Made by a program: the position numbers and the translations under genes. 64,000 bases of DNA from Hemileia vastatrix (lineage: Eukaryota > Basidiomycota > Pucciniomycetes > Pucciniales > Zaghouaniaceae): contig JASXTE010000001.1 of NCBI GenBank assembly GCA_030280995.1, positions 27,314,106 to 27,378,105 on the forward strand, written 5' to 3'. The notes beneath the pieces are model-generated. The model was not told the DNA's origin. It worked only from the letters and a program-made list of their open reading frames with translations, and made no database searches. Shown here piece by piece: positions 32,936 to 44,336 of this stretch (position 1 is the first letter of the stretch; each line of letters starts with the position of its first letter).

Positions 32936-35190
32936 ATGACTGACCAAAGTGGTTCTGCTGCACGTGAAGAAGAACTAGACTTAATTGATTATGATGAGCC
33001 TACTTTTGTAAGTTCTCCTTTAACAAGAATAATTTCTCAAACTAATAAATCCTTGCCCCAAACAGGATGTAGAGATGGAAGAAGTAGAAATCCTAGTTGA
33101 CACACCTCATGATCAGAAGCCTATGATGAACCCACCAGAAGAGCTTCCAAAAGGCTTCAGGATAAAAAAGATGCCATTGTCTCAGCAGGTAAAGAATCTG
33201 TCTACTCACATAAAGGAGTTAAGGACAGAAAGCTTGAGACTAAAGGTAAGGGTAGATGCTTTGGAAGAAAAGGTGAGAAGAACAGATACTTTTCTCCAAG
33301 AGAAGAAGAAACCTTTTCCTCCCAGGGATCAACAACAATTGGCTCCCCAGTCCCAAGAGAAGGTGGAAGTGTCCAAGTGGCAGTGGGACTGGCTAAACAC
33401 TCAGTGGGACTACCTGTCTCAAAACAAGCATCAGTTACCTCAGGCAGGTCCATCAAGGCCCACCCAGGTCAACCCCACTCCTCCCCACCCTTATTAAGGA
33501 GGCAAAAGAAGAAGAAAGCCCAATATGGTGATACCCAGAAAACCCTGGTACGTCCCTCTATTGATTCTCAAGTGCCTTTTCTTGTGGCTGATTCTGTTCT
33601 TTCAGGTAAATCTGAGAGGGAAGAAGACACCTTGAGACAAGTAGAGGCTGGGAGCAGTAGACAGATATCTCATGTATCCAATCCATTACTTTTAATTGCT
33701 ACCTCAATGATAAACCCTGACATGGCTGTAATTGATGAAACTCTTGACCCTGAGTTCTATGAGCGTCTGGAAAGCTACTCAGTTTCCTTATTGAGAAATA
33801 CTCCAGATGTAGCAAGAATTAATGATGAGTACTTGAGAGATATTATTGTCAAGAAAAATCATATAATGAACAATATGCAATTGAGTCAGAGATATAATAG
33901 TTTGTTAACTGATCAGGGTTATCAAGCATCAAGAAGTGAATCACAGAGAGTCTCTGATGAATTGTCTCATTACAAAGCAACCCATGAAAAGAAAGTTGCT
34001 TTATGGCAAAATATAAAAAATGATTTGTCTAAACTAAAAGATACTGTATCTGCCTGTTGCCAGGAGGTGGAGATAGATAAGATAAATCTGAAAAGATTGA
34101 ATGACCATTTAACATCTTTTCAAAATGAAATTCAGTTATCTTTTGCAACTATCAATGAGAGTTTATCTAGTCTTCCAAGAATGAAAACAAGACTAACATC
34201 CATTGAAGAAAAATTGAACTCATTGTTAAATGACCAAAAATATTCTGACATTTCTGTGAAGGAACATATAGTGCAGGATGCTCAAATAGTACCTGTGGCT
34301 AGTTCATCTAAAGTAAAAATAGCTCCAGAAATACCTGTTGATAACACTGAGTTTCCATCAAAGACTGATGATGCACCAGGATCTGCAACAGAAGGATTAA
34401 ACAATGAGATTTCAGTCCAATTAGAGAAATTACATCTGCTTCTTACTCAGAAACAAGCTAGTACTAAGGAGACTCCTTCAAATCAAAAGAATTGGCCAAA
34501 TCTTGACCAGTACCCAACATTTGATGGTGATTCTTCCTCTGATTGGCAACAATTTATTTGCAGAATTGATAACTTGAAAAATTCTTACAAACTCCCAGAT
34601 GAGGAAATTGTGTCCAAGTTAATTTCTTTATTCACTAATGTTTCCCTGATGTGGTATGAATCTGTTCTCCTGGATGGGAATGACTACTCATGGGAGGATT
34701 GGAAGAAATTAATTAAAGCACAATTTGGTGGCTCCAAGTTCAGAATGGCTCAACAAAGGCAGTATGAGGAAACTAAATATAGCTCTTCTACTGATAAACC
34801 TATTGAGTTTTAAATGAAACTTGTAAAAATCTTAAGGGCAATGGACCCAAATATGGAGGTTGATTTATGGAAGGACAGGATCCTCTATAAATTACCAATG
34901 TCTCTGAGAGACTTGATAGTGGCTAGGACTGAGTTCTCCAAAGAACCGTCTTCTTTCATTATTACTTGAAATGAGATACTTCTAAACAATAAGTATGATG
35001 CCAGAAGATTCATTCCTAGGACCCCTTTGGATAAACCCTCCACTTACCAACAGAAACCTCTAGAAAAGGTTGGTAAACCTTCTTCCCCTGTTGCACCAAA
35101 GAAGTATGCAACAAACACTTGCTTCAAGTGCAACAAGCCTTGGAAGAAAGGCCACGTTTGTGACAAGAAGATAAATCTTGTATAAAAAAC
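32936..35190 (+). CDS. Gag of young F1 Gypsy element (spliced, several stops)
   Basis: Exon 1 32936-33007 (MTDQSGSAAREEELDLIDYD...). A 58-bp GT-AG intron follows (33008-33065), conserved in the minus copy. The frame resumes at 33066 with an acidic, then coiled-coil segment (LSTHIKELRTESLRLKVRVD...) and a Trp-rich stretch, ending at a stop at 33497; the minus copy has a Gln codon there. The main Gag continues in another frame (from within 33377-34813); an intron or frameshift must join them, with GT candidates such as 33448 and AG at 33604-33605. It includes a long helical region and a capsid-like part (YPTFDGDSSSDWQQFICRID). After stops at 34813 and 34968 comes a zinc knuckle, CFKCNKPWKKGHVC (about 35120), typical of fungal Gypsy. 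Gag forms the virus-like particle. Confidence 0.8.
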
Positions 35191-35395
35191 AGAGGAGCAT
35201 GCTGATGACACAGTGGTACTGGATGATACATCAAGTGATTGTGCCAGCAATATTTCATATGAATCTCAACAAGAAATCTTGATGCTGGAAGAGGATATCC
35301 ATTATTAAAATACTATTGACATTGATATTAATGATTTATCTACAGTTGAAGATGCTGAGATCATAAAGAACATTGAGGATAGCTCAATTATTATT

Positions 35396-37645
35396 GCCCC
35401 TCTCAAGGCACCAGTCTTGATCAATGGAACCAGCATTGAAGTTGTTCTGGATTCTGGAGCTGGAGGAGGTGTAGTATCTGAAAGAGCACTTGCTTCAGTA
35501 GATCAAGACTATAAATCAAAACTTATGCCTATCATTTCTGAAAATTGGAGAGGTTATGGCTCTGTTTTGTCCCCCATTGGTAAATACAAAGCCACATTGT
35601 TGTTTAAATATAACCATGGTTTTGTAAGAGCTATTTGTGATTTTGTTGTCATGAAAAATGATAACTTGAGCAATTGGTTTATTGTAGGGAATGATATTTT
35701 AACCAAGTATGGCATAGAATTGGATCCCTCAAACCAATTTTTCACAATGGGGATGAATGGGAAGAGAAAATTTAAGATTTCCTCCCCTAAAAAATTATTA
35801 AAACCAGAATTGAACACATGTAATTCTGTGGTTCAATATAAAGGAAGATCTACAAAAGAAATGCATGCCCTTATGTCTGAAATTTACAATGCTTCTTTTG
35901 AAGAACAACTTTCTGGTGAGGATAAAGATTCCATCATTAATTTGATAAAGTCTTTTCCTATGGCTTTTGCTCATGGATCACGTGAACTGGGATTAGTTAA
36001 AGAGGAAATGAAACTTTCATTGTCTTGCCCATTAACTGATATACCACCTAGTTTAAAGAAGAAGCCTTATCCTGCTTCTCCCACAAAGAGAAAAGATATT
36101 GAAGACAATATCTCTACCCTTTTAAAAATGAATATTATTGAAAAGGTAGTTGAAACACCTTAATATTGTGTTATCTCACCTGTCCTAATTTCTTATGAGA
36201 AAGATAAAGCCAGGTTATGTGGTGATTATAGAGCACTAAACACTTATACTGTTGATGAAATCTACCCTTTACCTAGAATTAGCTCTATACATGCTACTTT
36301 ACAGGGTGCTAAATATATCAGCTGTTTGGATGGTAACAAAGGATATCGCCAGGTACCTGTTGAGAAAAATTCTCAGAACTTTCTGATGATTGCCACTCAT
36401 ATGCGTATTTATAAGTATATTAGGATGCCATTTGGCCCTAAAAATGCCCCTTCAGTTTTCCAAAAAGTAATGGATAACACATTCCATCAGGAGATAATTG
36501 AAGGATGGCTGATGGTTTATATTGATGATATCATTATATTCTCAAAAACATTTGAGGACCATCTTAAACACCTGTGTAAAGTATTCCAGAAAATGGTTGA
36601 AATAAATATGACACTTGATTTGAAGAAATGTAAATTTGGTTTCCATTCTTTAAAAGTTCTTGGTCATGTTGTTTCAGGCTTACAGATATGTGTTGACCAG
36701 AACAAAGTGGCAGCCATACAACAGGTGAAGGCTCCTACAACAGTGAGAGAGCTCCAAAGTTTTTTGGGAATGTGTGGATACTATAGACAGTATATTAAAA
36801 ATTACCAAGTCATAGCTTTACCCCTTACCCAATTAACTAGAAAGGATGTTGCTTTTGTCTGGAATAGTGAAAGAGAAAGAGCCTTTGACACTATGAAACA
36901 TTGTTTGATGTCAGCACCAATTCTTGCTTTACCTGACTTTAATCAACCATTTGTTTTGTACACTGATGCCAGTTTCATTGGTCTTGGTGCTGCCCTCCAT
37001 CAAGAACAAGTGATAAATGATAAAGTTTCAGAAGTAGTAATTTGTTATATTTCAAGAACCTTGAGAAATAGTGAATTGAAATATGGTGCTACTCAATTAG
37101 AGTGTTTAGCTGTAGTATGGGCTCTAGAAAAGCTTCATTATTACCTAGATGACCAGAAATTTGAACTTTTCACTGACTGCAGTGCAGTTAAATCCCTTTT
37201 AAACTTGAAAACACCTAACAGACATATGTTCAGATGGCAGTTGGATTTTCAAGAGTACAGAGGGAGAATGAAAATTATTCATAGGGCTGGTATTGTTCAC
37301 TCAAATGTGGATATGTTATCTAGGTTACCTTTGCCAAATAATGACTCTAATCCTGCGTATGATCCTGAGGACGAAATTATTCATATACATGGGATATATG
37401 TGGTTGATATGGAGGAAGAGCTATTACAGCTTATTCTGGAATCATATGATAAGGACACTGACTTGAAAAAGTTATGCACCATATTAAATGATCCAAAGAA
37501 TGCTTCAATACAAGCATTAATTAAAACCCTTCCACCAAAGTACCAAAAAGCTTTGGAAAAAGGTAAATTTTCAATTGATGAAAGATATCTATATTATAGA
37601 AGAAAGTTGAGTAATGTTATTGTTATTCCTCCTTCTATAAAATAA
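35396..37645 (+). CDS. Pol of young F1 Gypsy element: protease, reverse transcriptase, RNase H
   Basis: Protease: VVLDSGAGGGVVSERAL with the Asp-Ser-Gly triad (about 35447) and the closing motif WFIVGNDILTKYGIEL. Reverse transcriptase begins near 36040. A stop at 36161-36163 (the minus copy has a Lys codon) interrupts it, and the same frame continues. First catalytic Asp is in CLDGNKGYRQ (36326 region), FGPKNAPSVFQKVMD follows, and the YIDD box is at 36518-36529. RNase H: VLYTDASFIGLGAALHQ, ATQLECLAVVWALEKLHYYL, LFTDCSAVKSLL. It copies the element RNA into DNA in the particle. The stop inside RT would prevent a full Pol unless read through. Confidence 0.88.
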
Positions 37646-38958
37646 ATCTTTTGAAAATTTGTCATGATGACATATTAGCTGGACATTTTGATCTTGACAA
37701 AACAATGATCAGAATTAAGAAAACTGCTTGGTGGGTTAATATGTCTGAAGACACATAATTATATGTTGAGTCTTGTGATTCTTGCCAAAAATCAAAAAGA
37801 TTAACTGGTAAAAGAGCAGGATTAATGCAACATATTGAACCTCCTGATGCTCCATGGCAAATAATAAACATGGATTTTGTAACAGGATTACCTATTGCTG
37901 GTAAAGACAGTTATAACTCTTGTTGGGTTATTGTGGACAGATTCACAAAAATTTGTAAATTTATCCCTACCCACAAGGATGTTTCCACTAAAGAATTAGC
38001 TTTCTTATGGTGGTCTCATATGTTTAATACTGCTGGTTTTCCTAAAGCCATAATCTCTGACAGAGACCCTAAATTTACTTCTGAATTTTGGATGTCTCTG
38101 ATGGATGTTTGTGGTTGTGATCTGAAACTTTCTACTGCCCATCACCCTCAGACTGATGGTTTAGCTGAAAGAATGATTCAGACTTTAGAGGACATGATAA
38201 GAAGATATTGTGCCTTTGGCCTTGAGTATAAAGATAATGACAGATTCACTCATGATTGGGTTACCTTACTTCCTGGGTTAGAATTTGCTTATAATATCAC
38301 TGTTCATTCTGTTACTCAAAGAAAGCCTTTTGAGCTCTGGCTTGGATATGTTCCCAATACTCCTGCCCAAATTTTCAATAACAAAATACCTAAATTGGAT
38401 ATATATCCTGGTGTAAAATCTTTTCTTCAAATGCAAAAACTATGTAGAAATCATGCTCAAAAATGTATTGAAAAATCATTTGAATATGAGAAGAAAAGAT
38501 GGGACAAATCCCATAAAGAATACACTTTTAAAAAGGGTGATGAAGTGTTGATTTCTACAATCCACTTCAACTTACAAAGTAATAACAAATTGAAAGATCC
38601 ATTTGTTGGTCCATTTGTTGTCAGAAGAATGATTGGAGATAATGCAGTTGAGGTTATTCTGTATTCTCCATATGACAGAAAACATCCTGTTTTTCCAATA
38701 TCTCTTTTGAAACCTTACACATCCAATAGTGATTTTTTTCCAAAAAGGAGGGGAAGACCAAAGAAAACCCCAAATGAAATCACTGAAACAGCAAAAATTG
38801 AAAAAATTCTAAATGACAGAATAGTCACTGCTGAAAAAGGTACAGAATACTTATTGAGATTCAAGAATAAATCATCTGAATATGATTCTTGGATACCTGG
38901 GAAGGAGATATCTAATCTTCCTACTCTACTAAAAAAGTATAAAAAGAAAAAATCATAG
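37646..38958 (+). CDS. Integrase of young F1 Gypsy element with chromodomain-like C-terminus
   Basis: A frameshift near 37640 separates this from RNase H. The zinc-binding HHCC region (ICHDDILAGHFDLDKTMIRI..., ESCDSCQKSK) lies at 37655-37800 and holds a stop at 37756. The open frame from 37825 carries the catalytic triad D17 (INMDFVTGLP), D79 (IISDRDPKF) and E115 (DGLAERMIQ). A GPF-like module and a chromodomain-like tail (KGTEYLLRFKNKSSEYDSWI) follow. Chromodomains of Gypsy integrases steer insertion to chromatin marks. The core is intact, but the N-terminal Zn domain is frame-broken. Confidence 0.88.
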
Positions 38959-38992
38959 CATTTTTTTATTGTTTTTTTTTAGAGTGAGGAAG

Positions 38993-39777
38993 TGTCAGCC
39001 AGGCTACTAGACTTACCCGGTAAAATAATTAATTATTTTACTGAGTTGAAGCCACGCTTTTCTTCCTAATAATAATTATTTATTTATTTACTTAAGCAGT
39101 ACTTACAATTAACTAGAGTTAAGTACAATAAGTAGTATAAATAAAATGTCCCTTATAATTTTACTCCCTAACACCGTGCTCAAAAGTATATGTCAAAGGG
39201 AGTAAAATTTATAATAAATTTATAATATAAAAACTTTAAAACAATTATATTACCTCAGTGAGAGATCTTTAATCCCGTGAAAGTAATGTAATTGATTATT
39301 TATTGTGTAATAATTGTGACAGTCCAAGGAATTCAAACTTTGTTGCTAATAAATTTGATGCCCTTGTTGACGTACTAATTTATTACTTTCTTATGTCATT
39401 TATGTACTCCTTTTTCTTGTCATTCTTTTATCTCACACTCACAGTAGACGGTGTAAATTCCTTACATTTTATTTTCTCATATTTTGCCTATAAAAGGCCT
39501 CTAATTTTGTGCTTTTCAAACCATTCTCTTATCACCTTACTTTATTATTACTATTTACAACACAATACTTATTTTTATATTTTATCACATTAGTAGTTAC
39601 AAGAGCGTAATTCTAATCAATAAATTATATCAATATTTAAAAACCTACCTCTTATATTTGAGTAACAAATCACTTAGATTAAGAAATACGTACCAATTTT
39701 TGAGAGTTCATTTAAATCCTTAAAATCCTTGTAGAAACTTCATACCAAGTCTTTTAGACCAAAAGCGTACCTTGACA
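38993..39777 (+). repeat. 3' LTR of young F1 element
   Basis: 785 bp, nearly identical to 31098-31881. TATA box at 39489-39497. Followed by ACTTC (39778-39782), the exact duplicate of 31093-31097. Confidence 0.92.
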
Positions 39778-40700
39778 ACTTCATCACCATTTTTAAAAGT
39801 GTATTCTTTATGGGATTTTCCCCACCTCTTCTTCTCATATTCAAATGATTTTTCAATACATTTTTGAGAATGACTTCTACAAAGTTGTTGCATTTGAAGA
39901 AAAGATTTCACACCAGGATGTAAATCCAATTTAGGTATTTTATTATTGAGAATTCGGGCAGGAGTATTTGGAACATATCCAAGCCAAAGCTCAAAAGTAT
40001 TTTTCTGAGTAACAGAATGAACAGTGCTATTATAAGCAAATTCCAAACCAGGAAGTAAAGTAAATCAATCATGAGTAAGTCTGTCATTGTCTTTTTACTC
40101 AAGGCCAAAGGCACAATACCTTCATATCATGTCCTCTAAGGTATGAATCATTCATTCAGCTAAACCATCAGTCTGAGGGTTATGGGCAGTAGAAAGTTTC
40201 AGATCACAACCACAAACTTCCATCCGAGACATCCAAAACTCAGAAGTAAATTTAGGATCTCTGTCAGATATTATGGCCTTTGGAAAAACCAGAAGCATTA
40301 AACATATGAGACCACCACAAATAAGCTAATTCTTTAGTGGAAACATTCTTGTGAGTAGGGATAAATTTACACATTTTTGTGAGTCTGTCCACAATACCCC
40401 AGCAAGAGTTATAACTGTCTTTCCCAGCAATGGGTAATCCTGTTACAAATTCCATGTTTATTATTTGCAAAGGTGCATCAGGAGCTTACATATTTTGCAT
40501 TAATCCAGCTCTTTTACCAGTAAATATTTTTGATTTTTGGAATGAATCACAAGATTCAACTTATAGTTTGGTGTCTTCAGACATATTAACCCACCAAGCA
40601 GTGTTCTTAATTCTGATCATTGTTTTTTCAAGATTAAAATAGCCAGCCAATATTTCATCATGACAAATTTTCAAGATTATCTCTTTCATAGAAGGAGGAA
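39778..40700 (-). pseudogene. F1 integrase (old minus copy), frame-broken
   Basis: The minus strand encodes the F1 integrase from the HHCC region (near 40700; GYFNLEKTMIRIKNTAWWVN) through QIINMEFVTGLPIAGKDSYN (the first catalytic Asp is replaced by Glu) to EFAYNSTVHSVT and KSFEYEKKRWGKSHKEYTFK. The end at 39778 abuts the right TSD of the young element and continues at 31097. Many stops and shifts mark it as old. Confidence 0.85.
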
Positions 40701-42980
40701 TAACAATAACATTACTCAACATTCTTATATAATATTTGTAGCCTTCATCAATTGAAAATTTACTTTTTCCAAATCCTTCTGGTACTTTGGTGGGAGGGTT
40801 TTAATTAATGCTTTTATTGAAGCATTCTTTGGATCATTTAATATAGTACATAACTTTTTTAAGTCAGTGTCCTTATCATATGAATCCAGAATAAGCTTTT
40901 TTAGCTCTTCCTCCATATCAACCACATATATTCCAAGAATTTGAGCTATCTAATCTTCAGGAAAATATTCAGGATTTTAGTCATCATTTGGAAAAGTTAA
41001 CTTTGATAACATATCCACATTTGAGTGAACAATACCAGCCCTATGAATTATTGGCATCCTCCCTCTGTATTCTCAAAAAGCTAGCTGCCATCTGAACATA
41101 TGTCTGTTAGGTGTTTTCAAATTTAAGAGGGATTTAACTTCACTGCAGTCAGTGACAAATTCAAATTTCTGGTCTTCCAGGTAAAAATGTAGCTTCTCTA
41201 GAGCCCACACTACTGCCAAACACTCAAGTTGAGTTGCACCATATTTCAACTCACTATTTCTCAAGGCTGTTGAAATATAACAAATTACTACTTCTGATAT
41301 TTTATCATTCATAAATTTTTTTTTGATGGAGAGCAGCATCAAGACCAATAAACTGGAATCAGTGTATAAAACAAATGGTTTATTAAACTCAGGCAAAGCA
41401 AGAATTGGTTCTGACATCAAAAAATGTTTCATAGTGTCAAAAGCTCTTTGTCTTTCACTGTTTCAGACAAAAGCAACATCTTTCCAAGTTTATTAGGTAA
41501 GAGGTAATGCTATGACTGGATAATTTTTAATATACTGTGTATATTATCGAAACATTCCCAAAAAACTCTGTAGCTCTCTAACTGTGATAGGAGTTTTCAC
41601 CTGATGTATGGCTTCCACTTTGTTGTGGTCAACACATATCTGCAAACCTGAGACAACATGACCAAGCACTTTTAAGGAATGAAAACCAAATTTGCATTTT
41701 TTCAAGGCAAGTGTCATATTCATCTCATCCATCTTATGGAAAAATTTACACAGGTGGTTAAGATGGTCCTCAAATGTTTTAGAGAATATGATGATTTCAT
41801 CAATGTAAACCTTCAGCCATCCTTCAATTATTTCCTGATTGAATGTCTTATCCATAACTTTTGTAAAGAAACTGAAGGGGCATTTTTGGGGCTAAATGGC
41901 ATCCTAACATACTTATAAATACCCATATGAGTAGTAATCATCAGACAATTCAGAGAATTCTTCTCAACAGGTACCTGGTGATATTGTTTATTACCATCTA
42001 AACAGCTGATATGTTTAGCACCTTGTAAGGTAGCATGTATAGAGCTAATTTTGTGTAAATGATAGATATCATCAACAGTATAAGTGTTTAATGCTCTATG
42101 ATCACCACATAACCAGGCTTTATCTTTCTCATAAGAAATTAGGACAGATGAGATAACAGAATGTTTAGGTGTTTCATATACCTTTTCAATAATATTCATT
42201 TTTAAAAGGGTAGAGATATTGTCTTCAATATCTTTTCTCTTTGTGGGAGAAGCATTATAAGGCTTCTTCTTTAAACTAGGTGGTATTTCAGTTAATGGGA
42301 AAGATACTGAAAGCTTCATTTCTTCTTTTACCGATCCTAATTCATTTTACCCATGAGCAAAGGACATAGGAAAAGAGTTTATCAAATGAATGATGGAATC
42401 TTTTTCCTCACCAGAAAGTTGTTCTCCAAAGAAGCATTTTCAATTTCAGACAAAAGGGCAGGCATTTCTTTTGTAGATCTTCCTTTATATTGAACTACAG
42501 AATGACATGTATTCAATACTGGTGTTAATAATTTTTTGGGGGAGGAAATCTTAAATTTTCTCTTCCCATTCATCCCCATTGTGAAGCATTGGTTTTAAGG
42601 ATCCAGTTTTATGACATATTTCGTTAAAATATAATTTCCCACAATGAACCAACTGCCTAATTTATCATTTTTCATGACAAAAAAATCACATGTAACTCCT
42701 TCGAAACCATGGCTATATTTGAAAAATACTATGGCTTTGTATTTACCAATTGGGGAAAAAAAAGAGCCATAACCTCTCCAATTCTCACAAATGATAGGCA
42801 TAAGTTTTTATTTATAATCCTGGTCCACTGAAGCAAGTGCTTTTTCAGATAGTACACTTCCTCCAGCTCCAGAATCTAAGACAACCTCAATGTTATTTCC
42901 ATTAATCAAGACTGGTGCCTTGAGAGGGTCAATAATAATTGAGCTTTCCTCAAGATTTCTTATGATCTCAGCATCTTACA
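40701..42980 (-). pseudogene. F1 protease / reverse transcriptase / RNase H (old minus copy), frame-broken
   Basis: Minus-strand homologue of 35396-37645. Protease with LDSGAGGSVLSEK-like text near 42880. RT pieces at 42319-41828 (GDHRALNTYTVDDIYHLHKI, SCLDGNKQYHQVPVEKN) and 41855-41544. In the YIDD box the second Asp is changed to Glu (KVYIDEIIIFSKT), and RNase H follows (41432-41073: VLYTDSSLL..., ATQLECLAVVWALEKLHFYL). The YIDE change alone would disable polymerisation. Confidence 0.85.
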
Positions 42981-43104
42981 CTGTAGATAAAGCATTATTC
43001 TCAATATAAATATTATTTAAATAATGAATATCCTCTTACATCATCAAAATTTCCTGATGAGATTCATATGAAATATTTCTGGCACAATCACTTGAAGTAT
43101 CATC

Positions 43105-43526
43105 CAGTGCTATTGTGTCAGCAGCATGTTCCTCTGTCTGCTCAATAAGATGTATCTTCTTATCAAAAACATGGCCTTTCTGCAAAGTCTTGCTGCATTT
43201 GAAGCAAGTGTTTGTTGCATACTTTTTGGTGCAACAGGGGCAGAAGGTTTACTAACTTTTTCAAGTGGTTTCTGTTGGCAATTGGAGGTTTTCTCCAATG
43301 AAGTTCAAGGAATAAATCTTATAGAATCATACTTTTTATTTAAAAGGATCCCATTAAAATTATTGATAAAAGAAGAAGGTTCTCTTGAGAACTCAGTCCT
43401 AGAAACTATTAAGTCTCTCAGAGACATAGGTAATTTATAGAGGATCCTGTCCTTCCATAATTCAAACTCCATATTTGAGTCAATTGCCCTCAAGATTCTC
43501 TCAAGTTTCATCTGGAACTCAATAGG
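43105..43526 (-). pseudogene. F1 gag C-terminal part (old minus copy)
   Basis: Encodes LTPIEFQMKLERILRAIDSN, ELWKDRILYKLPMSLRDLIV and downstream a decayed zinc-knuckle region. It is separated from the rest of gag (44337 onward) by a solo LTR. Here the codon that is a stop at 34813 of the young copy is Gln, showing that stop to be a mutation. Confidence 0.8.
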
Positions 43527-44331
43527 TGTCAAGGGGTCTTTCAAGTCTAGAAGGTTTTATAGGGAGGTCCAATGGCGGTAACAACAGGTTTTAAGGGATT
43601 CAAACTTTGGTACGTATTTTCTTATCTTAAAGATTATTTACTCAATAATAAGAGGTAAAAGGTTAGATTATTATTATAATTAATAGATTAGAATTACGGT
43701 TAATGTAAATACTAAGGCAGTAATAGATAGTAATAAAGGAATTTTAAATAGTTGTAATAAAATAAGTAAGTAATGAATGAATAAAAAACAACCAAAAGAG
43801 AGGCCTTAGATAGGCAAAGGAGGGACAAAGCACAGCAATGAAATTCTAAAAACAGTAGTATGAGAGAGAGAGAGAAAAAGAATATTCCAGAAGGAGTATT
43901 TTCAAATTATAAAGTTGTTCTAGAAAGAAGGTGTCAAAAAGATTTATTTACAGATTATTTCAGAAATACATCAATTTATTTAATATTTACTGTAGAAGTC
44001 AATTCTAAATAAGAAAATTGAATTTTTTGTATATATTTATTTTTATTTGAATATTAAAATTTTATTTTAATTAAAAATAAATTTTTTAATATAAATCTTT
44101 ATTTCTTCCAACCTGTCAAAGGAGCACGGTGTTAGAGAATAAAAATATAAGGGAAAATTTTATATTTAATTTTAATTATTCATTTAATTATATCATTCTT
44201 TAATTAGTTAATTTATTATAAGTAATTTTAATGTAACTAATTTATAATTAAATAATTAAAAAAATAAGGTGTGGCTTCATCCAGTAAATAATTAATTATT
44301 TCACTGGGTAAGTCTAGCAGCCTAGCTGACA
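43527..44331 (-). mobile_element. Solo F1 LTR in gag of the old copy, with exact 5-bp TSD
   Basis: 805 bp. On the minus strand it starts TGTCAGCTAGGCTGCTAGAC and ends CCTTGACA. It is flanked on the plus strand by ATAGG at 43522-43526 and 44332-44336 (CCTAT in element orientation). The host gag reads continuously if the LTR and one duplicate are removed. No internal sequence remains, so it arose by LTR-LTR recombination after insertion. Confidence 0.92.
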
Positions 44332-44336
44332 ATAGG

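Larger units (their letters stand above)
31098..39777 (+). mobile_element. Full-length Ty3/Gypsy retrotransposon, family F1, with exact 5-bp TSD
   Basis: 8.68 kb, LTR 31098-31881 and LTR 38993-39777, TGTCAG...TTGACA termini, and flanking ACTTC at 31093-31097 and 39778-39782. I count about seven substitutions and one indel between the LTRs, about 99% identity, so the insertion is recent. Order inside: non-AT-rich leader with a tRNA-like antisense patch, tandem repeats, gag with a spliced intron, protease, RT, RNase H, integrase, chromodomain-like tail. Several in-frame stops interrupt gag-pol. It lies inside an older copy of its own family in the opposite orientation. Confidence 0.93.
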
